51,046 nt of DNA, from NCBI GenBank assembly GCA_050115555.1, contig JASFQI010000001.1:1-51046 (forward strand). The letters run 5' to 3'. Position numbers and translations under genes: made by a program. The notes beneath the pieces are model-generated. The model was not told where the DNA came from and did not search any database. It saw nothing but the letters and a program-made list of their open reading frames with translations. This DNA comes from JASFQI01 sp050115555 (GTDB lineage: Bacteria; Desulfobacterota; DSM-4660; Desulfatiglandales; HGW-15). Shown here piece after piece: positions 1-5,951 of the stretch (within the stretch, counting starts at the first letter, position 1; each line of letters begins with the position of its first letter).

Positions 1-178
1 GAATGCCCGTGATCTCCTCGGCTGCCCGGTTGAAGCAGGTGATACGCCAGTTCGAATCCACGGTGAAAACGCCGTCGCTGATGCTTTGAATCACCGCCTC
101 GAACCGCTCCGGCGAAGGTGCGGATATGAAAGACACGGAATCCATAGGCGCTGTCTGTTTCATGGCTTGGCTGTACAT
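1..178 (-). CDS. PAS-domain regulator, N-terminus only (cut by window edge)
   Basis: Only the first ~59 residues are inside the window. They carry a typical PAS start (SISDGVFTVDSNWRITCFN then RAAEEITGI), the arrangement seen at the N-terminus of sigma-54-dependent activators, and closely like the PAS start of the complete activator at 10681-12090. It lies downstream of metF on the same strand, 117 bp after the metF stop, so it may be co-transcribed. The start at 178 is preferred because GGGG lies about 7 nt and GGAG immediately before it; a second in-frame ATG at 163 is possible. The reading frame is open back to the metF stop codon. Known of the family: PAS domains sense ligands, redox or partner proteins. 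That the missing remainder is AAA+/Fis is inference. Confidence 0.7.
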   Translation of the reverse strand, partial: MYSQAMKQTAPMDSVSFISAPSPERFEAVIQSISDGVFTVDSNWRITCFNRAAEEITGI

Positions 179-295
179 CTCCGATCCCCAAAGGGCGAAA
201 TCGCGCTTGCCGGTTCCGTCGTTTCCAGAACCCCGGGGAGCTGGTCGCCGATACCCCTCTTTTCTTTCGGCAGCTGGCGGATTCTTGGGGTTCCC

Positions 296-1246
296 CTATC
301 CTTGGGCCGCCATAGAAGAATCCACTGCCCGGACCTCCGGGGGGGTCCCGTTCACGGAGATCCCGGCATGGTCCAGGATATCCGGCACGATGTCAGTCCA
401 GCCCAGAGGCATGATGTGCACACCCTGAACCATGGGTTTGATTTTCCGAATAAACGTTCCCATCATCTCGGCCGCCTTTTTCTTGCGATCGCCGCTCTCC
501 ACCGATCCGATCGCGTCGATCCACTCCTGGGGAACGCGGACTCCAGAGACGTTCTTGTTCATGAAACGCCCCATCTGGGGGGACTTGAGAACCACAACCC
601 CGACCTGGATCGGTCGGCCCATGCCCTCCGCCTTTTCCATGAAGGCCTCAAAGACCGCCTCGTCGTAAACCGCCTGGGTCTGGAAGAACTCGGCGCCTGC
701 ATCGATCTTCTTCCTCATCTTGAGCAGCTGCAGCTCCAGGGGGACGAAGTTGGGATTGACCACGGCGCCGTGGGCCATGTCCGGGGGGTTTTCTATAGGA
801 TTTCCCGTGATATCGTGGCCTTCACGCAAGCCCTGCGCCATGGCGATAAGCTGGACCGAATCCAGGTCAAATACCGGTTTGGCCGACTTGTGGTCCCCGA
901 GCTGAATGTGGTCGCCGGTGAGAAGAAGAACATTGTCGATTCCTAAGGAATAGGCGGTCAGCAGGTCGCTTTGCAGCGCAATTCGGTTGCGGTCCCGACA
1001 CGTCAGCTGATAGATGGGCTCGATCCCCCGCTGCTTCAGGCCGACGCTGGCGGCCAGGGACCCCAGCCGCATGACAGCGGATTGGTTATCGGTCACATTG
1101 ACCGCATGGACGTGATCCTGGAGATACCAGGCCTCTTTCGCACACGTCGGGTTGATGCGCCAGTCCCTCGAAATGGCTCCTTTGATGGGGCCGACCTCTC
1201 CGGTGACGACAAACTCGCCCCGGTTGAACAGATCCGTGATCTTCAT
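296..1246 (-). CDS. metF: Methylenetetrahydrofolate reductase, MetF
   Basis: Reduces 5,10-methylene-tetrahydrofolate to 5-methyl-tetrahydrofolate, or runs in reverse in the methyl branch of the Wood-Ljungdahl pathway; cytoplasmic flavoprotein. The 316-residue protein has the short MetF TIM-barrel layout (about 290-320 residues is usual): an N-terminal FVVTGEV strand, the LLLTGDH motif that lies at the flavin site, and a C-terminal strand carrying VHIMPLGW. Start at 1246 is chosen over the longer frame because AGGAG sits 8 nt upstream. It follows metV on the same strand but is separated from it by a 187-bp miniature mobile element. Its partners are expected to be MetV and the Hdr/MvhD proteins encoded upstream, as in the MetFV-HdrABC-MvhD complex of Moorella thermoacetica. 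Family assignment is secure; the direction of the reaction is inference. Confidence 0.93.
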   Translation of the reverse strand: MKITDLFNRGEFVVTGEVGPIKGAISRDWRINPTCAKEAWYLQDHVHAVNVTDNQSAVMRLGSLAASVGLKQRGIEPIYQLTCRDRNRIALQSDLLTAYSLGIDNVLLLTGDHIQLGDHKSAKPVFDLDSVQLIAMAQGLREGHDITGNPIENPPDMAHGAVVNPNFVPLELQLLKMRKKIDAGAEFFQTQAVYDEAVFEAFMEKAEGMGRPIQVGVVVLKSPQMGRFMNKNVSGVRVPQEWIDAIGSVESGDRKKKAAEMMGTFIRKIKPMVQGVHIMPLGWTDIVPDILDHAGISVNGTPPEVRAVDSSMAAQG

Positions 1247-1278
1247 TTTTCGTCTCCTGATTCCATGAAATGCATGTC

Positions 1279-1465
1279 TAGCCTTGTGCCCATCCAAAAA
1301 CCAAGCTCAGGGCACTAGCAAGTTTCCAATCCAGAAATGAGAAGTTTTCCGTAAGATCAAGGAAATCAAGGGATTCCGCGGAGATGTACATAAGGTGCTT
1401 CGCACAAGGAATACCGCAGATTGACGCCGAGATTGCGGAAAAGGGCCATTTCTGGATGGAAACTA
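1279..1465. mobile_element. CTAG-flanked miniature inverted-repeat element, copy 1
   Basis: A 187-bp stretch between metV and metF bounded by CTAG on both sides (1278-1281 and 1463-1466), as expected for a TA target duplication of the IS630/Tc1 type. The right end reads GTTTCCATCCAGAAATGG on the complementary strand and a matching inverted GTTTCCAATCCAGAAATG lies at 1322-1339. Outside the latter there is a hairpin-like end (GTGCCC at 1286-1291, GGGCAC at 1310-1315). The reverse complement of 46407-46667 aligns with it over its whole length apart from a 74-bp length difference. The metV stop codon TAG is the CTAG at the right end. No transposase is encoded, so it would need a helper in trans. 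Confidence 0.75.
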
Positions 1466-2182
1466 GTCCTGATTGCTCACGGTCAATGGGCCGGCCTGCG
1501 AGCAGAAGGTCGCTTCAAACGGGCTCACCTTCAGGGTTCGTGGACGGCTCCACTTGGCGTGGTCTTTCGGCGATTGATAGGCATCCAGCAGGTCCAGGCG
1601 GCCCAGTTTTTTAAGCCGCTCGAAGATCAGCACCCAACCGCATGGACGATCTTTGTCCACCTCGCACATCCCGTCTTCCGCCCCGCCGCAAGGACCGTTC
1701 AGAAGTTGTTTCGAGCAAAGGGTCATGGGGCACAGCCCCCCGGTGAACTCGATAATGCAGTCTCCGCAAAGGGAGCAGTACTCCTGGATTTCCGATTCAG
1801 AAACCGTCTCCCCACCGAAAATGGTGTCACAGCCGGGATGCACCATGCCGCCGTCCGTGGCATCGATCACGGTGTGAACCCCCTGGCCGCACCCCAGCAC
1901 CAGGAAGGAATCGGCCTGCCGGACCTGCTCTGCATAATCTTCCATCAGGACCTTCCGGGTGTTGTCCAGCTTGCATAGCGACATTCCCTGAGAACCGGGC
2001 ACGGTGTACCCCGCCACCTCGATCCCCCTCCTTTCCAGGCGCTCCGCCATGGCCCGGGTTTCATCCTCCCCGCCGGAGTGGCATTTCCACGCGCAGTTGT
2101 TGCACCCAACAACAAAGACCTTTTCGCCATCCTGGATGTGACGGACGATTTCCTCGATTGGTTTTTGAATGGTAGCATGCAT
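1463..2182 (-). CDS. metV: MetV-type Fe-S/zinc partner of MetF (MTHFR C-terminal domain family)
   Basis: The 239-residue protein belongs to the MTHFR C-terminal (MetV) family, which links MetF to electron-transfer proteins in acetogens and sulfate reducers. Visible are an N-terminal cysteine motif (C27, C30, C34 in GCNNCAWKCHSGG), a CxxCxxC motif in EYCSLCGDC, and the family's closing signature PCGG...DGMCE...DRPCGW. The middle has a Rossmann-like LVLGCGQGVHTVIDATDG. Start at 2182 is chosen because AGAGGA lies 6 nt upstream; the longer frame has no Shine-Dalgarno. The stop codon is supplied by the CTAG that borders a miniature mobile element. The gene is downstream of two unknown cysteine-motif paralogues and upstream of metF. 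It probably passes electrons from the HdrABC/MvhD proteins to MetF; this role is inferred from the family and context. Confidence 0.88.
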   Translation of the reverse strand: MHATIQKPIEEIVRHIQDGEKVFVVGCNNCAWKCHSGGEDETRAMAERLERRGIEVAGYTVPGSQGMSLCKLDNTRKVLMEDYAEQVRQADSFLVLGCGQGVHTVIDATDGGMVHPGCDTIFGGETVSESEIQEYCSLCGDCIIEFTGGLCPMTLCSKQLLNGPCGGAEDGMCEVDKDRPCGWVLIFERLKKLGRLDLLDAYQSPKDHAKWSRPRTLKVSPFEATFCSQAGPLTVSNQD

Positions 2183-2299
2183 TAGAATTCCTCTCAAATG
2201 TGATGGAGTCGCAAAAAACCTTGGACCAAACGATGACCCTTTGCACATCAAAAAACATCAGTGTAGCTCACAAAAGTCGAAGAGATTTTTACGATACCG

Positions 2300-3016
2300 T
2301 CAAAAAAATTGTTTATTGAAGCGGGTAAATGACACTTCAAGTCGGGCATATAGAGATCGAAGCCGTTCATTGGCCACAACGATTTTTTCGTTTTTCTGTT
2401 CATTCTCCTGATCTAATGGATAGCAGGAAAGGCACATTTCATAATTCTTGATTTGATTGTCATAATGAACAGCGAAATTGACCATGAGAAATACCATTTT
2501 CACTTCAAAATTAGGCAGTTGTTCTCTTGCATGAACCCATTGAAGCCAGGGTTCAATCGATATTCCACCCCTATCCTTGGCCAGAGCGATGGTATCCTCC
2601 ATCCTCATCGCGCCTTGGTCGAGTGCGCGATTTTCAATCTTTTTCGCATAGCTTTCCAATGTCAGCTTCGGTCTTTCCAGGAGGATCCCGGCGCGGCGAA
2701 GCTTCTCCAAATCTGATTTCATGTACTGATTGGCGGTCAGGATCGCCTTGTAGGTCGCAGGACAATGCCCGTCAGGGCACCCACGCGCATAGCATTTCCT
2801 GAATCCGTATTCCTCTCCATCGATGGTTCCACTGAAACGGCACAGAAACATCAGGGCCCTATAGGCCGGATCATCTTCCGTGAAGTACATGGGAATGACG
2901 TCGAACGTGGCGCGACAAAAGACGCGGGAGGACCGTAGCTTCCACTGCAGCAGGTCGCTGATGCGGCTCGGAGGGCGGATACCCGCGGTTTCACTCTTTC
3001 CCATTGAAGTCGCCAT
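2300..3016 (-). CDS. Unknown cysteine-motif protein, paralogue B
   Basis: I do not recognise this 238-residue family. It is a clear paralogue of the next gene upstream (3035-3754). Shared features: an N-terminal beta-rich third, then FRKCYARGC with C75, C80 and C85 spaced C-x4-C-x4-C-P, a helical middle, a hydrophobic strand (MVFLMVNFAV), and CLSCYP (C195, C198) before a charged helical tail. The five conserved cysteines could bind a metal or an Fe-S cluster. There is no signal peptide and no obvious membrane segment, so it is probably cytoplasmic. AGGA lies about 8-10 nt before the start, and only 18 bp separate it from its paralogue, so the pair is surely one transcript. Context (DsrE-like and Hdr genes upstream, MetV/MetF downstream) suggests a role in sulfur or electron-carrier chemistry, but that is inference. 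Confidence 0.8.
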   Translation of the reverse strand: MATSMGKSETAGIRPPSRISDLLQWKLRSSRVFCRATFDVIPMYFTEDDPAYRALMFLCRFSGTIDGEEYGFRKCYARGCPDGHCPATYKAILTANQYMKSDLEKLRRAGILLERPKLTLESYAKKIENRALDQGAMRMEDTIALAKDRGGISIEPWLQWVHAREQLPNFEVKMVFLMVNFAVHYDNQIKNYEMCLSCYPLDQENEQKNEKIVVANERLRSLYARLEVSFTRFNKQFF

Positions 3017-3034
3017 AACGAGACCATCCTGACA

Positions 3035-3754
3035 TCAGGAGTGAAAAAAGGTCTTTTCATGCGGAATCGAAGCATGATCGAAGGCCTCGTAGACTCGTGC
3101 CAGCCGCGCATTTGCAATGTCGATTTTGTTCGATCGCTCTTCCCGTTCGTTTTCATGGGGATAACAGGCCAGGCATCGCTCCATGTGATGGGGTTTTCCG
3201 AGATGTGTGATCGAAAAGTCGGCCATCAGAAACATCTGCGCCTTCTGGTAGTTTGCAAAATGCTCAACCCCGGGGACAAACTCGAGTTTGACTTCAACGA
3301 TCCCAGCGTTTCCCTCTCGAGCGAGGTTGACGGCGTCGTCGATCGTCATCGTGGCTTCGTTGTCCTCATGAACGTCCTCGTACTTGACCATCATGTCTTC
3401 CAGGGTAAACAACCGCTTGTCGATATCGATTCCACTCTCTTCCAGGCGTCGATAATCCCGCTGGAGATAACGGTTGGCGATCATGACCGCCTGAGAGACA
3501 TGCGGACACAAATTGTTCGGGCAGCCGCGTGCATAGCATTTTCGAAACTCGAAATCCTGCCCGTCGATGTCCCCGGAGAACCGAACGAGGAAAATATGGG
3601 CCTGGAACGGATTTTTTCGATCCACAAAATCCACCGGAAGGATCTCGAATGCGACCCGGCAGTGCACCGTTGAACCGTCTTTTTTCAATGCGATCAAGTC
3701 GGTCACACGGCAGGGTGGAAATCCATTCATTTGCTGCTGCATGGCGAGCCTCAT
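3035..3754 (-). CDS. Unknown cysteine-motif protein, paralogue A
   Basis: A 239-residue protein of a family I cannot name, paralogous to 2300-3016. Conserved blocks in order: VTDL near residue 17, a CRVAFEILPVDF strand, FLVRFSGDIDG, then FRKCYARGCPNNLCPH with C73, C78 and C83, RYLQRDYRRLEESGI, a variable acidic region, MFLMADFSI, and CLACYPHENE (C194, C197). The R-K-C-Y-A-R-G-C-P string is identical in both copies. GAGGGG lies about 9 nt before the ATG at 3754, and the gene starts 17 bp after the DsrE-like gene, so it is in the same transcription unit. Possible readings are a metal-binding carrier, an assembly factor for the Hdr/MetF proteins, or a sensor. None can be chosen from sequence alone. 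Confidence 0.8.
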   Translation of the reverse strand: MRLAMQQQMNGFPPCRVTDLIALKKDGSTVHCRVAFEILPVDFVDRKNPFQAHIFLVRFSGDIDGQDFEFRKCYARGCPNNLCPHVSQAVMIANRYLQRDYRRLEESGIDIDKRLFTLEDMMVKYEDVHEDNEATMTIDDAVNLAREGNAGIVEVKLEFVPGVEHFANYQKAQMFLMADFSITHLGKPHHMERCLACYPHENEREERSNKIDIANARLARVYEAFDHASIPHEKTFFHS

Positions 3755-3771
3755 TTTCGTTATCCCCTCAC

Positions 3772-4146
3772 CTAAAACACAAACACGGCGTCGGATTCGA
3801 TCGCCTCCAGGTTCACGGAACCGGCCGCCGTCACCTCGGAACCTTCGATCAGCTCGGACTCCGGGAGATCGCGGCTCTTGATGCAGGGACCGCAGACCCA
3901 GATCTTTCCGCCTTCCTCGAGAAATGTGTGGAGGAGCTCCTTCATGGGAGGAAACCCTCCGCCCGGGGGCATGGTTTCAGCATACCCCTTTTTGGCGATG
4001 TACACCCCGTCCCCCTGGAGGACAATGGTGGCCTTTATGTCCATGGCAAGGGCCGCATTGGCAAGGGCGAACGGGATGTGGGCCATTTCCGATCTGTTCT
4101 CGCCACAGGTGCACATGTAAAGAATCTTGTCTTGCTTCTCCGTCAT
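3772..4146 (-). CDS. DsrE-family protein
   Basis: The 124-residue protein has the DsrE/DsrF-like fold pattern: an N-terminal strand with CTCGEN, an ALANAALAMDIKATIVL helix-strand unit, the loop KGYAETMPPGG, and a late WVCGPC motif with C85 and C88, where the family's conserved cysteine sits. DsrE-like proteins carry or relay sulfur as cysteine persulfides and are often encoded beside TusA and Hdr-like genes. Start at 4146 is preferred because a long AGGAGAAGGAG tract lies directly upstream. It precedes the cysteine-motif paralogues by 17 bp and follows the HdrB-like gene after a 125-bp gap. A sulfur-carrier role for the Hdr module is inferred from family and neighbourhood; it may equally be a small regulatory partner. 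Confidence 0.85.
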   Translation of the reverse strand: MTEKQDKILYMCTCGENRSEMAHIPFALANAALAMDIKATIVLQGDGVYIAKKGYAETMPPGGGFPPMKELLHTFLEEGGKIWVCGPCIKSRDLPESELIEGSEVTAAGSVNLEAIESDAVFVF

Positions 4147-4220
4147 CTTTCGTTCTCCTTCTCCTCTGGGTTCTAGATCATGAATCCTCATACAGTTCAG
4201 TTGAAATCGGGGTGATAAAT

Positions 4221-4255
4221 ACGCAAGTTACGTATCTTTATGAAACGGCTTGCGT
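4221..4255. repeat. Inverted repeat between HdrB-like and DsrE-like genes
   Basis: ACGCAAG (4221-4227) and CTTGCGT (4249-4255) form a perfect 7-bp inverted repeat with a 21-nt spacer that also contains TACGTA. It lies in the only sizeable gap in the middle of the minus-strand gene train. It could be a weak terminator, a processing site or an operator; there is no convincing T-run on either side. Confidence 0.4.
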
Positions 4256-4271
4256 TCTTTCACCCTCGCTT

Positions 4272-5201
4272 CTATTCCACCTGACGGGCAATCACGGTGG
4301 AAAGATCTTCCACGTCTGCCCCGGCCTTCCTGAGGTTGCCCAGGCAAATGGGACACATGGCCACGATGGGCGCATGGGCGCTCTCCAGGTCCTCGAGCCG
4401 GCGCCCTACGACCTCCTGGGACAGCCTGGGAGAGATGGACTCCGCCGGTCCTCCGCAGCAGTGGGTGTAGGCCCCGGAGTCGCGGACCGGCACACACTCA
4501 ATGTCCAGGCCGGAGAGGACCTGATAGGGGACGTCTGAGAGCTCCAGGTATCGCCCGTAGAAGCAGGGGTCGTGGAGGACGATCCTCCGGTGGCCGTTGT
4601 GCGATTGAAGGTCCAGCAGCTCGAAGTAGGCGTGGACCTCGAAGCTTTCCCCGGTGACCTTGGGGTAAAGCACCTTCAGGGCATAGGTGGTGTGGGGATC
4701 CACGGTGATGAGTTTGCGGACGCCTTTCTCCCTCAGTTTTGCTGCCACATATTTCGCCTGCTCGACGAACCCTTCCTGATCGCCCAGGTCGTAGAGCAGG
4801 ACACCGCTGTAATCATCCAGCTTCGGGTCGTAAAAGAAATCCACGCCGGAGCGGGTCAGGATCATCGCGATATTCTGTAAAATCCGGTTGAATTTTTCCT
4901 TCTCCTTCCCGGGTGTGATCGCGGCCAGGCCGAGCCCCGACACCCATTTGGGCACGTATTTTCCGTAGCCCATGTAGTCGGCCCACTTCGTGTCTTCGAA
5001 GCGCTCCAGATACGCAGTGGATTTCTCGATGTAGGGAATGAACTGATACATCAAACCGGTAAACAGGAGGGCATCCCCTTTTCTGCCTACCTCGGCCTTT
5101 TTCCACCAGCTGTTGACGGCGAACTTGGGAATCCCAAAAGGATTCTTGGTTTTTTTGACATTGTCGGCAATCAGATCGATGATCATCCTGGGATCATACA
5201 T
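4272..5201 (-). CDS. HdrB-like CCG-domain protein with a degenerate N-terminal site
   Basis: Resembles HdrB/HdrD heterodisulfide reductase subunits, which bind non-cubane [4Fe-4S] clusters through two CCG domains. In this 309-residue protein only the C-terminal CCG motif is intact: C213 (HDPCFYGRY), C248-C249 (HCCGG) and C283/C286 (CPIC). The first 212 residues contain no cysteine; at the places where the N-terminal motif should be there are FTGLMYQ and TVDPHTTY instead. It should therefore hold one catalytic cluster at most. Start at 5201 follows a strong GGAGGAGG. It begins one base after the HdrC stop, indicating tight coupling. Probable role: thiol/disulfide or persulfide chemistry in the cytoplasmic Hdr complex; the substrate is unknown. 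Confidence 0.88.
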   Translation of the reverse strand: MYDPRMIIDLIADNVKKTKNPFGIPKFAVNSWWKKAEVGRKGDALLFTGLMYQFIPYIEKSTAYLERFEDTKWADYMGYGKYVPKWVSGLGLAAITPGKEKEKFNRILQNIAMILTRSGVDFFYDPKLDDYSGVLLYDLGDQEGFVEQAKYVAAKLREKGVRKLITVDPHTTYALKVLYPKVTGESFEVHAYFELLDLQSHNGHRRIVLHDPCFYGRYLELSDVPYQVLSGLDIECVPVRDSGAYTHCCGGPAESISPRLSQEVVGRRLEDLESAHAPIVAMCPICLGNLRKAGADVEDLSTVIARQVE

Positions 5202-5202
5202 G

Positions 5203-5505
5203 TCAGGACCTCCTCCAGTTCGAGACCACAAAGCGTTTCAATCCCAGGATCACTTCTCCGGGATTCGCCTCCCGCGGACAGGTCTGTGTGCAGAGACCGC
5301 AGTGAAGGCAACGCCAGAGCTCCCGGGCGTTGTCCAGGATGCGATCCCTGGCCCCGAGCTGGATGTAGCGGATCATCCGCCGTGGAAAATGCTCGTAGAT
5401 CAAGGGGCAGATCGCTGCGCAGGTCCCGCAGTTGAAGCACTCCAGCGCCGTACCGCTTCCGTAGCTTGCGATTTCTTCGGCAAAGTCCAGGTTCACTTGT
5501 GCCAT
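5203..5505 (-). CDS. hdrC: HdrC-like 4Fe-4S dicluster protein
   Basis: A 100-residue cytoplasmic electron-transfer subunit with two intact [4Fe-4S] motifs: C23, C26, C29, C33-P (CFNCGTCAAICP) and C66, C69, C72, C76-P (CLHCGLCTQTCP). This is the soluble HdrC type without a membrane domain. It would wire HdrA to the HdrB-like subunit encoded immediately downstream. Start at 5505 is chosen from GGGAGG 6-8 nt upstream; the longer frame to 5610 overlaps the preceding gene and has arginine-rich shadow sequence. Family and function are secure at the level of an HdrC-like ferredoxin. Confidence 0.92.
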   Translation of the reverse strand: MAQVNLDFAEEIASYGSGTALECFNCGTCAAICPLIYEHFPRRMIRYIQLGARDRILDNARELWRCLHCGLCTQTCPREANPGEVILGLKRFVVSNWRRS

Positions 5506-5569
5506 GTTTTTCCTCCCAGGAATGCGTCGGGTTCCCCGATGCCTCCCTTTCCTTTCGCACAGGTCGAAA

Positions 5570-5890
5570 TCAATCCGTCGCTTCCGCGGCCTTCTCTTCG
5601 GCCAGTTCATACATGAAGTATGCGCCGTCCTTTTCCGCTTCCCTGACCTCGCCGTATTTCTTCAGGGTCGCCACATACCAGAGGACCTCTGCGGTCTCGG
5701 CCCCGATGGCCGATGCGATCGCAGGAACGGTCTGCGGGCCGTTCTTCAGATGATCCCGAATGGCCCGGGTTTTCTTTTTCTGCTCCCGCATCCTGCTCGT
5801 GGCCTCTTCGATCCATGCCTTTCGGCTTTCACGAAGCGTTTTCAAGGCCTCTTTGTCGAAACCCACCTGCTTCCCTTGTTTCCGGCTCAT
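5570..5890 (-). CDS. Small winged-helix protein inside the hdr cluster
   Basis: A 106-residue protein with a basic N-terminal helix, then a winged-helix pattern (DHLKNGPQTVPAIASAIG, AEVLWYVATLKKYGEV, a wing near DGAYFMYEL). The motif order resembles small MarR/ArsR-like DNA-binding proteins, but no metal or ligand site can be seen. GAGGTG precedes the ATG at 5890. It sits between hdrA and hdrC, 61 bp after hdrA and 64 bp before hdrC. It may be a regulator of the cluster or a structural partner that borrows the fold; neither is proven by the sequence. Confidence 0.75.
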   Translation of the reverse strand: MSRKQGKQVGFDKEALKTLRESRKAWIEEATSRMREQKKKTRAIRDHLKNGPQTVPAIASAIGAETAEVLWYVATLKKYGEVREAEKDGAYFMYELAEEKAAEATD

Positions 5891-5951
5891 GCTTTCACCT
5901 CGTCCGTGCAGCGCGTTTCCGGCCCGTCCTCTCTTTCGGCGTTCCTCTCGA

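Noticed and set aside
48..60. GTTCGAATCC resembling a tRNA T-loop
   Set aside because: Lies inside the PAS coding region and no acceptor stem or anticodon arm can be folded around it.
4205..4271. Possible sigma-54 site before the DsrE-like gene
   Set aside because: A GG-N10-GC spacing exists on the minus strand but the -24 and -12 boxes are poor matches.
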